Assembly (NCBI GenBank): GCA_947501685.1
Contig: CANMWQ010000004.1
Location: 1-64,000, forward strand
Direction of reading: 5' to 3'
Origin: an uncultured Litoreibacter sp.
GTDB lineage: Bacteria; Pseudomonadota; Alphaproteobacteria; Rhodobacterales; Rhodobacteraceae
Length of the DNA stretch: 64,000 nt
Shown: piece by piece, positions 1 through 12,309 of the stretch
Position numbering within the stretch: position 1 is the first letter of the stretch
Layout: each line of letters opens with the position of its first letter
Notes under the pieces: model-generated
Databases searched by the model: none
What the model was told of the DNA's origin: nothing
The model's input: only the letters and a program-made list of their open reading frames with translations
Made by a program: the position numbers and the translations under genes

Positions 1-42
1 TGCTGTCGCCAGTTGACTATGAAATGAAACAGCAGAAAATGC

Positions 43-1590
<1,548 letters not shown>

Positions 1591-1720
1591 TTTACCCGCG
1601 AAATCCGCCCCGGCTTTCTTGAACGCGCAATTTGTGATATGGTTAGGTTGTCTATTTCGACATTTCAGAACCAGAGCCCCCCTATTTTCAGGGCTCCAAC
1701 AACGCATTTTAGGAGTATTT

Positions 1721-3241
1721 ATGACCCGTTCCATTCACGGTATGTCCCGCTTTGACATCTTCATGAGATCATGTGTCGACGGGGAGGCACAGGCGGCACG
1801 CCCCCCGCTGGAGCAGCATTTCGGCTATTTGCTGCCGAACTCCAAAACAAACGCCAATACCGGCCCGAATGAGCTGACCGGAAAGGGGCTAACATTTGAA
1901 AAAATCGCGACGGCCTTCGAGGAACTCGTCGATACAATGCGCGACAAGGACAACCCTAAAGGCCCTGCAGATGCCGGCATGACCTTCCTCGCACAATTTG
2001 TCGACCATGACATCACACTTGAAGCGACAAGTATGATCGGCAAAAAGATCGACCCCGCCTCAATCCGCAATGTTCGTACGCCAGGTCTGGACCTCGATTG
2101 TGTATACGGCGACGGACCTGAGGCGTCACCGCATCTTTATAGCCCGCAACATGAGGGTTTCCTTCTGTTTGGCCGTGAAGATCACCACTACGATCTTGCA
2201 CGCAACTGCAAGGGCACCGCTTTGATCGGCGATCCACGAAATGACGAGAATATTCTCGTGAGCCAAATTCAAGGTGCATTCATCACCCTGCACAACATCC
2301 TGATGAGTTCGGTGAATGAAGGCGGTGAAGCGCAAAAAGCTATTCATGATTGCGGCAATGCCATTCCAAAACATGTGTGGATGAATGCCGTCAAACCGGA
2401 ACTGGAGAACTTCGAGCAAGTCAGGCTCTTTCTGCGGCTGCATTACCAACATGCTTTTCTTCACGAAATTCTGCCTGCCTTCATCGATCAAGAGTGTATC
2501 GACGCCGCATTGGAGCATGACATTTTCGGCCCGGACGCACCGATCATGCCAGTCGAGTTCTCGGTCGCGGCCTTTCGATTTGGGCATGCGACAGTCCAAC
2601 AGGAGTATAAACTTACAAAAACAGGCAATCCGGTTCCCCTCTTTGCTGGCATGCGCGGCTTCCGCAAACGTACCAAAGCTGATGATATCGAAATGCGCAT
2701 GTTCTTTGATGTCGCGGGAACGGTAGCTCAGAAAGCACGGCCCGTTGGCCCCAAAATGGCGACCGAGCTCTTCGCACTCCCAGAACCCATCGTCACGAAA
2801 GGCGAAACTTTTGGCGATTTCGCAATATCGAAAGAAAGCGCCAAAAAGTTAGGGCTGCGAAATATTTTGCGCGACAGAGGGGCGATCCGCTGCGCATCGG
2901 GGCAACAGCTTGCACGCTGGCTGGCCGCCAATCACCCGGCGCTAGGGGTCAAGGAACTCCCTGCACCGGCAACCTTGAAGAAGCATCATATAACGAAGAC
3001 ACCGCTGTGGTTCTACTGCCTTGAAGAGGCGACAAAGTCGAAAAAGCTGACCGGCGTTGGTGGCATTATCGTTGCATCGGTCTTTGCACGGCTCTTGAAA
3101 TTGGATCGTGAGAGCATCCTGCACACGGAGTTTGAGCCGTGGTCTGGCTTCGGTGAGAAGTTCACTATGGGCAACATGATGAAATGGATGGAAGACCATC
3201 GGGACCATGTCACCCATGCCGCCGATTTGAGGTGTGGCTAG
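1721..3241 (+). CDS. Animal-type haem peroxidase family protein
   Basis: A 506-residue protein of the animal haem peroxidase (peroxidase-cyclooxygenase) superfamily. The distal haem motif FLAQFVDHDITLE places the distal His near residue 96. RFGHATV near residues 286-292 matches the proximal-His motif of the family. These proteins use H2O2 to oxidise halides or organic substrates; the substrate here is unknown. I chose the ATG at 1721 because AGGAG lies directly upstream (1711-1715); an in-frame ATG at 1619 has no such site. No signal peptide is obvious, so export would need another route. It lies alone between tRNA-Arg and sufS, converging on sufS. Its GC content looks lower than that of the suf genes, so it may be acquired. 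Confidence 0.85.
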   Translation: MTRSIHGMSRFDIFMRSCVDGEAQAARPPLEQHFGYLLPNSKTNANTGPNELTGKGLTFEKIATAFEELVDTMRDKDNPKGPADAGMTFLAQFVDHDITLEATSMIGKKIDPASIRNVRTPGLDLDCVYGDGPEASPHLYSPQHEGFLLFGREDHHYDLARNCKGTALIGDPRNDENILVSQIQGAFITLHNILMSSVNEGGEAQKAIHDCGNAIPKHVWMNAVKPELENFEQVRLFLRLHYQHAFLHEILPAFIDQECIDAALEHDIFGPDAPIMPVEFSVAAFRFGHATVQQEYKLTKTGNPVPLFAGMRGFRKRTKADDIEMRMFFDVAGTVAQKARPVGPKMATELFALPEPIVTKGETFGDFAISKESAKKLGLRNILRDRGAIRCASGQQLARWLAANHPALGVKELPAPATLKKHHITKTPLWFYCLEEATKSKKLTGVGGIIVASVFARLLKLDRESILHTEFEPWSGFGEKFTMGNMMKWMEDHRDHVTHAADLRCG

Positions 3242-3266
3242 CCCCCAGCCTCTGCCACGGGGGCCT

Positions 3267-3268
<2 letters not shown>
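3241..3268. terminator. Weak hairpin between convergent peroxidase and sufS
   Basis: GCCCCC (3241-3246) pairs with GGGGGC (3259-3264) around a 12-nt loop and is followed by CTTT. It overlaps the ends of both convergent genes and may terminate from the left. The T-run is short. Confidence 0.4.
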
Positions 3269-4494
<1,226 letters not shown>

Positions 4495-4502
<8 letters not shown>

Positions 4503-5091
4503 TTGGCATCTCCATTCCAAACAAAACTGCAATCAGCGCGATCAGCAGGCTGAGCCCGAAGACCACCCCGAGCACGGAGAGGACAATGCCCATCAACACG
4601 GTGCCGCGGTTCTCGAACCCGTGGGCGACGGCTACGAAATTCACGAAGAGCCAGATCGAGTAGAGGCTGAACCCGAGGCCCAACAGGCCTGCGACCATCA
4701 AGGACACGGCCCCGATGACGATCTGCACGGCCTGCGCCAGCAACAAGATCGTTTGCAGCCAAATAACCAGTTTCAGCGAGGTGTCAAAACGCCCCTGCCC
4801 GCCCACGGCGCGGCCGATGTAATGCATGCAGAACACCGTCAGCACCAACAGGCCCCACATGACCAGCGCGAACATGATGGGCGAGGACACGAACTCCATG
4901 CCCAGCGCCGCTTGCTGAGGGGCGGGGGTAAGGAAGCTCATGATCCGCGCGCCGATCACTGACAAGGCGACGATGACCGTCAACGCGGCCCAGAGGACCT
5001 CGCGGCTGACGTCAATTTGAGCCACGGCGCGTGCGCCTTCCCGCGGGTCGGACAGCGTCAATTTCAGCAACTGCCCCCAATATCCGTTCAT
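4495..5091 (-). CDS. YIP1-like integral membrane protein (second of a pair)
   Basis: A 198-residue, very hydrophobic protein with about five membrane segments (for example VLWAALTVIVALSVIGARIM and IMFALVMWGLLVLTVFCM). The pattern resembles the YIP1 domain family. Function is unknown. It overlaps the preceding gene by 4 bases (ATGA) and sufS by 8, so it is embedded in the suf transcript. Paired membrane proteins of this type between sufD and sufS seem to be a lineage-specific insertion; a role in Fe-S assembly is not shown. Confidence 0.75.
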
Positions 5092-5594
5092 GCCGAGACT
5101 TTCGATGTTTCAAGGGCGATCAGGTTGTTGATCCAGAGGTAGAGAAACGCCACGAAGACCAGCGTGGAGGCCGCCGTCAGCCCCGGTCCCGGCCCCACAA
5201 AGCCTGCGACGAGACCTTGGAACAGGACCACCGGGGCCACGCAAAGCAGCGCCCAGAACAGCGCCAGCCGCGCATCGAGCCACGTCCCGGAGCCGCCAAA
5301 GACCCGCGCCGCGAGACGCGACACGGCGGCGATGAGCAGGAACATCAACGGAGCCAGCAGGACGGTGCCGTAAAACAGCGGCAAGGCGAGGCTGGCCACG
5401 GGGGTGTCTATGCCCTCCAGTGCGGAGAAATGGGCGTCGCGCGACAGTTCCGGCAACCGGGCCACGAAGAACAGGATGCAGGCGATGAAGAGCCACATCA
5501 GCCCCAACGCCTCATCCGCTCCGCTGGCGCGATGCGTGCGCATCACCTCACGCGGCGCGCGGTAACTGCGCATTATGGCCGAGACGGTGGACAT
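5088..5594 (-). CDS. YIP1-like integral membrane protein (first of a pair)
   Basis: A 168-residue protein with four or five hydrophobic segments (LGLMWLFIACILFFVARL, LFYGTVLLAPLMFLLIAAV, LALFWALLCVAPVVLF, STLVFVAFLYLWINNLIAL). I chose ATG 5594, 4 bases after the sufD stop; the frame extends upstream only by running into sufD. It resembles its downstream neighbour in size and layout, which suggests a duplication or a heteromeric pair. Function unknown. Confidence 0.72.
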   Translation of the reverse strand: MSTVSAIMRSYRAPREVMRTHRASGADEALGLMWLFIACILFFVARLPELSRDAHFSALEGIDTPVASLALPLFYGTVLLAPLMFLLIAAVSRLAARVFGGSGTWLDARLALFWALLCVAPVVLFQGLVAGFVGPGPGLTAASTLVFVAFLYLWINNLIALETSKVSA

Positions 5595-5598
5595 GAGA

Positions 5599-6875
5599 TC
5601 AGGCGCTGCGCCGCGCGAGCCAGTCTTCGAGCCGCTGATGCAGGGCCTCGGACAGCGCGTCGCTGTCGATCTCCTCAAGGGCTTCTGCCAGGAAAGCCAG
5701 GACCAGCAAATCCTGCGCCTGCTTCACCGGCACGCCGCGCGATTGCAGGTAGAACAGCGCGTCCTCGTCGATCGCACCAGAAGTGGAGCCGTGGCTACAG
5801 GCCACGTCATCAGCGTAGATTTCCAGCTCAGGCTTGGCGAGGAACTGGCTGTCTTCATCGAGCAAAAGCGACTGGCTGATCTGGTAGCCGTCGGTTTTCT
5901 GCGCGCCTTCCTTGACCAGAATTTTGCCTTGGAACACGCCCACTGCGCCGTTGCGCAGCACCTTTTTGAAGACCTGACGGCTTTCGCAATTCACCGCGTC
6001 ATGGGTGATGAAGACCGTGTCGTCATGGTGAAACACCCCGTCGCCCACAGCGGCACCCGCGACCGTGGCAACCGCGTCATCGCCGGTCAGCTCGATCACG
6101 CATTCATTGCGGGTCAGCACGCCATTGGCGGTCAGGGTGAAAGATTTGAACGTGCTTTCCGCCCCAAGGCGGGTGAAGATATGCGTCACCGCGCGACGCT
6201 CATGGTCACGGCCTTGGGCGCGGACATGGTGGAAGCTGGCCCCATCTGCGATATCGACCTCCATCACCTTGTTGAACCGCGCCGCGGCCGGACCGTTTTC
6301 GGTGAGGGTGATGTCACCGCCCTGCTCGACCTTGATGACATGATGCAGGATCGCGTCGGAACTCTCTGATTTATGGCGATAAATCAGACTGACAGGCTTG
6401 GAGACCTTGCCCGTCACCCGCATCAACACGCCGTCACTCGCAAGCGCTGTGTTCATAGCTGCCAGTGGGCGTTCGACAGGGTCTTGTCCGTTGGACTCGA
6501 GCGTCCCGTAGAGGGTTTTGGCCCAGTGAATATCGGCAGAGGCAGTCTCTGCCAGCCGAGAGATTTCGACGTTTTCCAAGCTCAGGTCATCGGAGGCCTC
6601 GGCGTCGAATACCCCATCGACGAAGACGATCTTGAGCCGCTCCACGTCGTCAAATAACGGCTTCTCGCCCGCATCAAACAGAGCCGCCTGCGGTGCGTCT
6701 TGCGATGTCAGCGTGGCGGGATCGGTGTAGCGCCAATACTCGTCGCGCTTCGTCTGCAGGCCCATCTCGCGCAATCTCGCAAGCGCAGAGCTGCGCGCAT
6801 CTGCGGCCCAACCCGTATTATCCACACTCAGCGCGTCCAGCGCATTGGCGGCTGTGTTTGCATCTGCAACCGACA

Positions 6876-6876
<1 letters not shown>
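5599..6876 (-). CDS. sufD: SufD, Fe-S cluster scaffold subunit
   Basis: Partner of SufB and SufC in the SufBC2D scaffold that builds [Fe-S] clusters in the cytoplasm. The 425-residue protein has the N-terminal helical region with DEYWRYTDP and the beta-helix core. The C-terminal CSHGSTSGAIDEDALFYLQSRGVP block is the SufB/SufD family signature and includes the conserved His of the cluster site. Its start ATG at 6876 overlaps the sufC stop by one base. Confidence 0.95.
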
Positions 6877-7631
<755 letters not shown>

Positions 7632-7693
7632 TTTCTTTTCCTTCGAGACATTCTTGACGACTAGCACGAGCGTCATTTGCATTCACAGTGGAC

Positions 7694-8053
7694 TCAAATT
7701 GCGAACCCGGTCGCTTCCTTAATCTTCTGCTTCCCAATTCCAATTGCAATTTCGAACAATAGGCCAAGTGTTCTAGCTCCTGCAGCCTCAGCAATTTCTT
7801 TGGTCTTGTTCCAAGTTGTATCGTTCCTAATTGCCGCTATGAAATCGTGCCCGGAATTGGTTATGCGATAGACATCGCCATATCGACCGGAAGATTCGAC
7901 GAAACCCGCGTCTACCAACAGCTTGACATGACCTTCTTCCAGCCTTTCATCTTTCGAAGAACTCATGTGAGTACCGAAAGAAGCACAAAAATAATCATCC
8001 TCAGCTTCCATCCGAAACAGGATATCGCGCATTAGATCGTCGTTTCGCTTCAT
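7694..8053 (-). CDS. DUF2513-like protein inserted in the suf operon
   Basis: A 119-residue protein beginning MKRNDDLMRDILFRMEAED, with GHVKLLVDAGFVE, a predicted winged-helix-like core, and SGHDFIAAIRNDTTWNKTKE. These are hallmarks of the DUF2513 family, which is common in phages and mobile DNA. Function is unknown; the layout suggests a small DNA- or protein-binding wHTH. The ATG directly follows the sufB stop with no gap, so it is co-transcribed. Its base composition is clearly more AT-rich than sufB and sufC, which points to acquisition. Confidence 0.75.
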   Translation of the reverse strand: MKRNDDLMRDILFRMEAEDDYFCASFGTHMSSSKDERLEEGHVKLLVDAGFVESSGRYGDVYRITNSGHDFIAAIRNDTTWNKTKEIAEAAGARTLGLLFEIAIGIGKQKIKEATGFAI

Positions 8054-9571
8054 TCAACCCACCGAGCCTTCAAGCGAGATCGCCACCAGCGCCTGCGCCT
8101 CCATGGCGAATTCCATCGGCAGCGCTTGCAGCACTTCCTTGCAGAACCCGTTCACCACGAGCGCCACGGCCTCTTCCTCGTCCATGCCGCGTTGGCGGCA
8201 GTAGAAGAGTTGGTCGTCGTCTACTTTGGACGTGGTGGCCTCATGCTCGACCCGCGAGGAGTTATTCTTCACCTCAATATAGGGCACCGTGTGGGCCCCG
8301 CATTTGTCGCCTATGAGCAAGCTGTCGCATTGGGTGTAATTGCGCGAGTCTTTGGCGCGCGGGTGCATGGAGACCAGCCCGCGATAGGTGTTCTGCGCCT
8401 TGCCCGCCGAGATGCCTTTGGAGACGATCCGCGACTTGGTGTTCTTGCCCAGATGCACCATTTTGGTGCCGGTATCGGCCTGCTGCATGTTGTTGGCGAT
8501 CGCGATGGAGTAGAACTCCCCCTGACTGTCATCGCCGCGCAGGATGCAGCTTGGGTATTTCCACGTCACGGCAGAGCCCGTCTCCACCTGTGTCCACATC
8601 ACCTTGGAGCGCTTGCCCCGACAATCGGCGCGTTTGGTCACGAAGTTATAGATGCCGCCCTTGCCGTCCTCGTCGCCAGGATACCAGTTCTGGACAGTGG
8701 AATATTTGATCTCCGCATCGTCCAGAATGACCAGTTCCACCACCGCCGCGTGCAGCTGGTTGGTGTCGCGCATGGGGGCGGTGCAGCCCTCGAGATAGGA
8801 CACGTAAGAGCCCTCATCCGCGATGATCAGCGTGCGCTCGAACTGGCCGGTGTTTTCGGCGTTGATGCGGAAATAGGTGCTCAGCTCCATCGGGCATTTG
8901 GTGCCTTTGGGGATGTAGACGAAGGACCCATCCGAGAAGACCGCCGAGTTTAGCGTGGCATAGAAATTATCCGACTGCGGCACCACGGTGCCGAGGTATT
9001 TCTTGACCAGCTCGGGATGCTCTTGGATGGCCTCCGAGATGGAGCAGAAGATCACGCCCGCCTTCTTCAGCTCTTCCTGAAACGTCGTGCCGACGGAAAC
9101 GGAATCGAAGACCGCATCGACGGCAACTTTGCGGCCCTCTGCGGGGATGTCTTCCGCACCTTCGACGCCCGCAAGGATCATCTGCTCTTTCAGCGGGATG
9201 CCGAGTTTCTTGTAGGTTTCCAAGAGCTTGGGATCGACGTCATCAAGGCTTTTCGGCTTCTCCGCCATGCTCTTCGGCGCGGCGTAATAATAGATGTCCT
9301 GAAAGTCGATCTGCGGGTAGTCCACCATCGCCCATTCCGGCTCTTTCATCTGCTTCCACCGGGCGAAAGCCTCAAGGCGCCACTCCGTCATCCACTCAGG
9401 TTCTTTGTTTTTCTCGGAGATCAGCCGCACGATGTCTTCATTGACGCCAATCGGCGCGTAATCCATCTCGATCTCAGTGTTCCAGCCGTATTTATACGCG
9501 CCGCCGACCTCACGGACCGCGTCCACAGTCTCCTGATCCACACCTTCTTTGACATCCGTGTCGAGTGACAT
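8054..9571 (-). CDS. sufB: SufB, Fe-S cluster scaffold subunit
   Basis: Main cluster-carrying scaffold of the SufBC2D complex. The 505 residues match the family. Visible signatures are [66 protein letters not shown] and, near the C-terminus, [27 protein letters not shown] with its conserved Glu and Cys. It lies 14 bases after the IscS-like gene and is followed immediately by the DUF2513 gene. Confidence 0.96.
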   Translation of the reverse strand: MSLDTDVKEGVDQETVDAVREVGGAYKYGWNTEIEMDYAPIGVNEDIVRLISEKNKEPEWMTEWRLEAFARWKQMKEPEWAMVDYPQIDFQDIYYYAAPKSMAEKPKSLDDVDPKLLETYKKLGIPLKEQMILAGVEGAEDIPAEGRKVAVDAVFDSVSVGTTFQEELKKAGVIFCSISEAIQEHPELVKKYLGTVVPQSDNFYATLNSAVFSDGSFVYIPKGTKCPMELSTYFRINAENTGQFERTLIIADEGSYVSYLEGCTAPMRDTNQLHAAVVELVILDDAEIKYSTVQNWYPGDEDGKGGIYNFVTKRADCRGKRSKVMWTQVETGSAVTWKYPSCILRGDDSQGEFYSIAIANNMQQADTGTKMVHLGKNTKSRIVSKGISAGKAQNTYRGLVSMHPRAKDSRNYTQCDSLLIGDKCGAHTVPYIEVKNNSSRVEHEATTSKVDDDQLFYCRQRGMDEEEAVALVVNGFCKEVLQALPMEFAMEAQALVAISLEGSVG

Positions 9572-9585
9572 CTGCTTCTCCTAAG

Positions 9586-10632
9586 CTAGGCCGCTTTGGC
9601 CCTGAATTTCTTATGTGCGGCGCACCACGCGTCTGCGAAGCGCAAAACCTCGTCTCTGCTCGTCTCCGGCCCCAAGGAGACCCTGACGGCACTTGCGGCC
9701 GCCCCCTCATCGTACCCCATCGCCAGCAACACCCGGCTGGCCTTCACCTTGCCGCTGGAACAGGCCGAGCCCGCGCTGATCGCAAACCCCGCCAAATCCA
9801 TCGCCATCACCTGCGTCTCGCCTTTCCATCCGGGCGTGATGAAGCAGGAAGTGTTTGGCAAACGGTCGCTGTCCCTGCCTACAAAAATAGTGTCCGGTGC
9901 CTCACTCTCAAGAGCTTCTTCTAGACTCTTTCTAAGGTCTGCAACCCGTTCCCAGACCCCGTCGGCCACATCTTTGGCCGCCTGCGCCGCCGCCGCGCCG
10001 AAACCCGCGATGCCGATCAGGTTTTCGGTGCCCGACCGGCGGCCCATTTCCTGCCCGCCGCCTTTGATCTGTGTCGCCACATCAAGCCCCTGTCGCAGCA
10101 CCAGCGCGCCGATGCCCTTGGGCCCGCCCAGCTTATGCGCCGAGATCACCGCCATCTGCGCCCCCGACCATGAGAACGCCACCGGCATCTTGCCAAAGCT
10201 CTGCGTCATGTCGCTCAGCGCCAGCCCGTCGGGTAATGTCTGCACCACGCCCGTTTCGCTATTGGCCAGCTGCAAGGCCGTTTGCGCGGGCGCGCTGACC
10301 GTCACCTGCCCCTGCGCGTCCACAGGCAAAGCCCCATCCGTCCATGCGCCGACCGCGTCATGCTCAACCGCGCCGCTGGACAAATCGCGCCCTGCGCAAG
10401 CCAAAGCCGCAGCCTCCGTGGCCGAGGAGGTAAAGACGATATCCGCCCCCGAGGCCCCGAACGCGTCCGCCACCTGAGCGCGGGCGCGCTCCATCAGACC
10501 TTTAGCGGCGCGCCCCTCCGCATGGACCGAAGAGGGGTTGCCCACCACGTCCATCGCCGCGTTCATCGCGTCGCGCGCAACGGTGTGCAGCGGGGCGGTC
10601 GCGTTGTAATCAAGGTAAATGCGCCCGCTCAC
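9586..10632 (-). CDS. IscS/NifS-like cysteine desulfurase
   Basis: Class V aminotransferase fold, 348 residues. It starts IYLDYNATAPLH, typical of IscS/NifS. The PLP lysine is in SAHKLGGPKG (Lys167) and the sulfur-transfer cysteine in SAGSACSSGKV (Cys291), so it is a class I desulfurase distinct from SufS in the same operon. It overlaps the iscR stop by 4 bases. A shorter length than E. coli IscS (about 404) suggests a Rhodobacterales subgroup. Substrate preference is inferred from family and context. Confidence 0.88.
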   Translation of the reverse strand: MSGRIYLDYNATAPLHTVARDAMNAAMDVVGNPSSVHAEGRAAKGLMERARAQVADAFGASGADIVFTSSATEAAALACAGRDLSSGAVEHDAVGAWTDGALPVDAQGQVTVSAPAQTALQLANSETGVVQTLPDGLALSDMTQSFGKMPVAFSWSGAQMAVISAHKLGGPKGIGALVLRQGLDVATQIKGGGQEMGRRSGTENLIGIAGFGAAAAQAAKDVADGVWERVADLRKSLEEALESEAPDTIFVGRDSDRLPNTSCFITPGWKGETQVMAMDLAGFAISAGSACSSGKVKASRVLLAMGYDEGAAASAVRVSLGPETSRDEVLRFADAWCAAHKKFRAKAA

Positions 10633-11087
10633 TCGTCGATGACCTCAAACAGGTTCGGCACCGCCGGGCATGGCGTAAGATCATTGCCGACCACGTCCGA
10701 CAGCCGCGCCTGATGCAGAAACACATAGACATGCGCCGACAGGCTTTCCCACAAACGGTTTGTCATGGATTGCGCTTTCGACCCCGAGGACGCGCCGGAG
10801 GCACCGGCGCCAGTATGGAGCGCATTGACCGTTTCATCGACCGCCTCGAGAATTTCAGACACCCGGATCGCATCGGCGGATTTGGCCAGCTTGTAGCCGC
10901 CCCCCGGCCCACGCATAGAGGTCACGATGCCCGCACGGCGCAGTTTCACAAAAAGCTGCTCAAGATAGGGCAGCGAGATGTCTTGCCGTGCGGAGATCTC
11001 GCCCAGCGACACCAGCTCGCTGTCGGACGCCAAGGCAAGGTCGGTCAGCGCAACCATTGCGTAGCGGCCTTTTGTGCTGAGTTTCAT
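10629..11087 (-). CDS. iscR: IscR-type Rrf2 regulator with a single cysteine
   Basis: Fe-S-sensing repressor heading the suf operon. The 152-residue protein has the Rrf2 winged helix (MKLSTKGRYAMVALTDLA; DISLPYLEQLFVKLRRAGIV; RGPGGGYKLAK). Unlike E. coli IscR it lacks the three-cysteine cluster motif around residues 92-104; that region is HTGAGASGASSGS. The only cysteine is Cys140 in TPCPAVPNLFEV. This matches, from memory, the Rhodobacter sphaeroides IscR, reported to bind a cluster with one cysteine. It is divergent from the hydrolase at 11287. Confidence 0.92.
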   Translation of the reverse strand: MKLSTKGRYAMVALTDLALASDSELVSLGEISARQDISLPYLEQLFVKLRRAGIVTSMRGPGGGYKLAKSADAIRVSEILEAVDETVNALHTGAGASGASSGSKAQSMTNRLWESLSAHVYVFLHQARLSDVVGNDLTPCPAVPNLFEVIDE

Positions 11088-11194
11088 ACGCGGATCCCAC
11101 CTGCAGATACCGGGCTCACACCGGGTTAGCCATTGACGAGAACCAGTTCGCCCCTTAGGTCAGTTGGACCGTTGGAGCGGCTCGAACCGCCAAC

Positions 11195-11209
11195 TTAGAA
11201 TGTTTCTAA
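11195..11209. promoter_or_regulatory. Irr/iron-control-element-like palindrome
   Basis: TTAGAATGTTTCTAA is a perfect inverted repeat (TTAGAA, 3-base spacer, TTCTAA) in the intergenic region between iscR and the divergent hydrolase. It resembles the iron control element bound by Irr in alphaproteobacteria. It lies about 110 bases upstream of the iscR start and 78 bases upstream of the hydrolase start, so it could act on either. Confidence 0.5.
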
Positions 11210-11286
11210 ATTACCTGAGCGAACTCGTCAAGTTTACGCCGCTGACATCTCCGCCCAGATCCGCATGAAAGACGAAGAGAAGCCTT

Positions 11287-11943
11287 ATGCCCGAAGTGAT
11301 TTTCCCCGGACCCGAAGGGCGTCTGGAAGGCCGCTACCACCCCCATAAAGGCATGAAAGACGCGCCGATTGCGATCATCTTGCATCCGCATCCGCAATTT
11401 GGCGGCACCATGAACAACCGGGTGGTCTACAACCTGCATTACACGTTCCATAACATGGGCTTTAACGTGCTGCGCTTCAACTTTCGTGGCGTGGGCCGCA
11501 GCCAGGGCGAGTATGATCAGGGCATTGGCGAGCTCAGCGACGCGGCTTCCGCGCTGGATTACCTGCAATCCATGAACCAGAATGCCAAACATTGCTGGGT
11601 GGCCGGATTCTCCTTTGGGGCTTGGATCGGCATGCAGCTCTTGATGCGGCGGCCCGAGATCACCGGGTTCATCTCCGTCTCGCCGCCCGCGAATATGTAC
11701 GACTTTTCGTTCCTCGCCCCCTGCCCGGCCTCCGGTCTGGTGATCAACGGCTCCGGCGACCGCGTGGCCCCGCCCGCAGACACGGAATCGCTGGTGAGCA
11801 AGCTGCATGAGCAAAAAGGCATCACGATCACCCACCAGCAGGTGGAAGGGGCCGGTCACTTCTTCGAGGATGACCATATGGAGACTCTGACGGGGTCGAC
11901 CGAAGATTATGTGCGTCGTCGCCTGACAGAGAACACCCGCTAA
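11287..11943 (+). CDS. Alpha/beta hydrolase
   Basis: A 218-residue cytoplasmic alpha/beta hydrolase. It has the oxyanion-side motif ILHPHPQFGGTMNN, FRGVGRSQG, the nucleophile elbow GFSFGAW (Ser), an Asp in INGSGDRVAPP and a catalytic His in EGAGHFFEDD. The HPHP form is typical of a subgroup widespread in alphaproteobacteria. The substrate is unknown. It is followed without a gap by a small gene (TAA then ATG), so the two form a pair. Confidence 0.88.
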   Translation: MPEVIFPGPEGRLEGRYHPHKGMKDAPIAIILHPHPQFGGTMNNRVVYNLHYTFHNMGFNVLRFNFRGVGRSQGEYDQGIGELSDAASALDYLQSMNQNAKHCWVAGFSFGAWIGMQLLMRRPEITGFISVSPPANMYDFSFLAPCPASGLVINGSGDRVAPPADTESLVSKLHEQKGITITHQQVEGAGHFFEDDHMETLTGSTEDYVRRRLTENTR

Positions 11944-12177
11944 ATGGGCGTCACCGACGACATCGCCGACGAATTGGCCCAACAAGCGCTCGCGCTGGAA
12001 GCCAAGACGGGGGACGAGGGCATCACTGTGAAAGTGTCGGAAATCCTCGGCGCCTCCTCGCAGACGACGCAGGAGGCCTTCCTGACCTCCGTCCGGGTGC
12101 GCCGCGCCGAGGAACGCGCCCGGACCTATCTGGCGGGGCTGGCGCAAAAAGCTGACGGGTCTGAGAACGCCCGCTAA
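11944..12177 (+). CDS. Small conserved-type hypothetical protein
   Basis: A 77-residue, mostly alpha-helical, acidic protein (MGVTDDIADELAQQALALEAK at the N-terminus, then RRAEERARTYLAGLAQKA). It has no recognisable catalytic motif, signal or membrane segment. The ATG directly abuts the stop codon of the hydrolase, so it is likely translated by coupling. Function unknown. Confidence 0.7.
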   Translation: MGVTDDIADELAQQALALEAKTGDEGITVKVSEILGASSQTTQEAFLTSVRVRRAEERARTYLAGLAQKADGSENAR

Positions 12178-12309
12178 GGGTTTCTTGGCAATTGCGCGTT
12201 ACGTATCGGCAAAGTTGCCGCGTCGGGTTTGCTGCCTTAAAACCGTCTAGAACGCCCTGCATCCTCGGTCTGCCCGCAGCGCCGGGACCCAAGATAAGGA
12301 ATGCTCAGG

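Noticed and set aside
1619-1720. N-terminal extension of the peroxidase gene
   Set aside because: No ribosome site precedes the ATG at 1619, while AGGAG sits directly upstream of ATG 1721. The extension is not homologous to the family.
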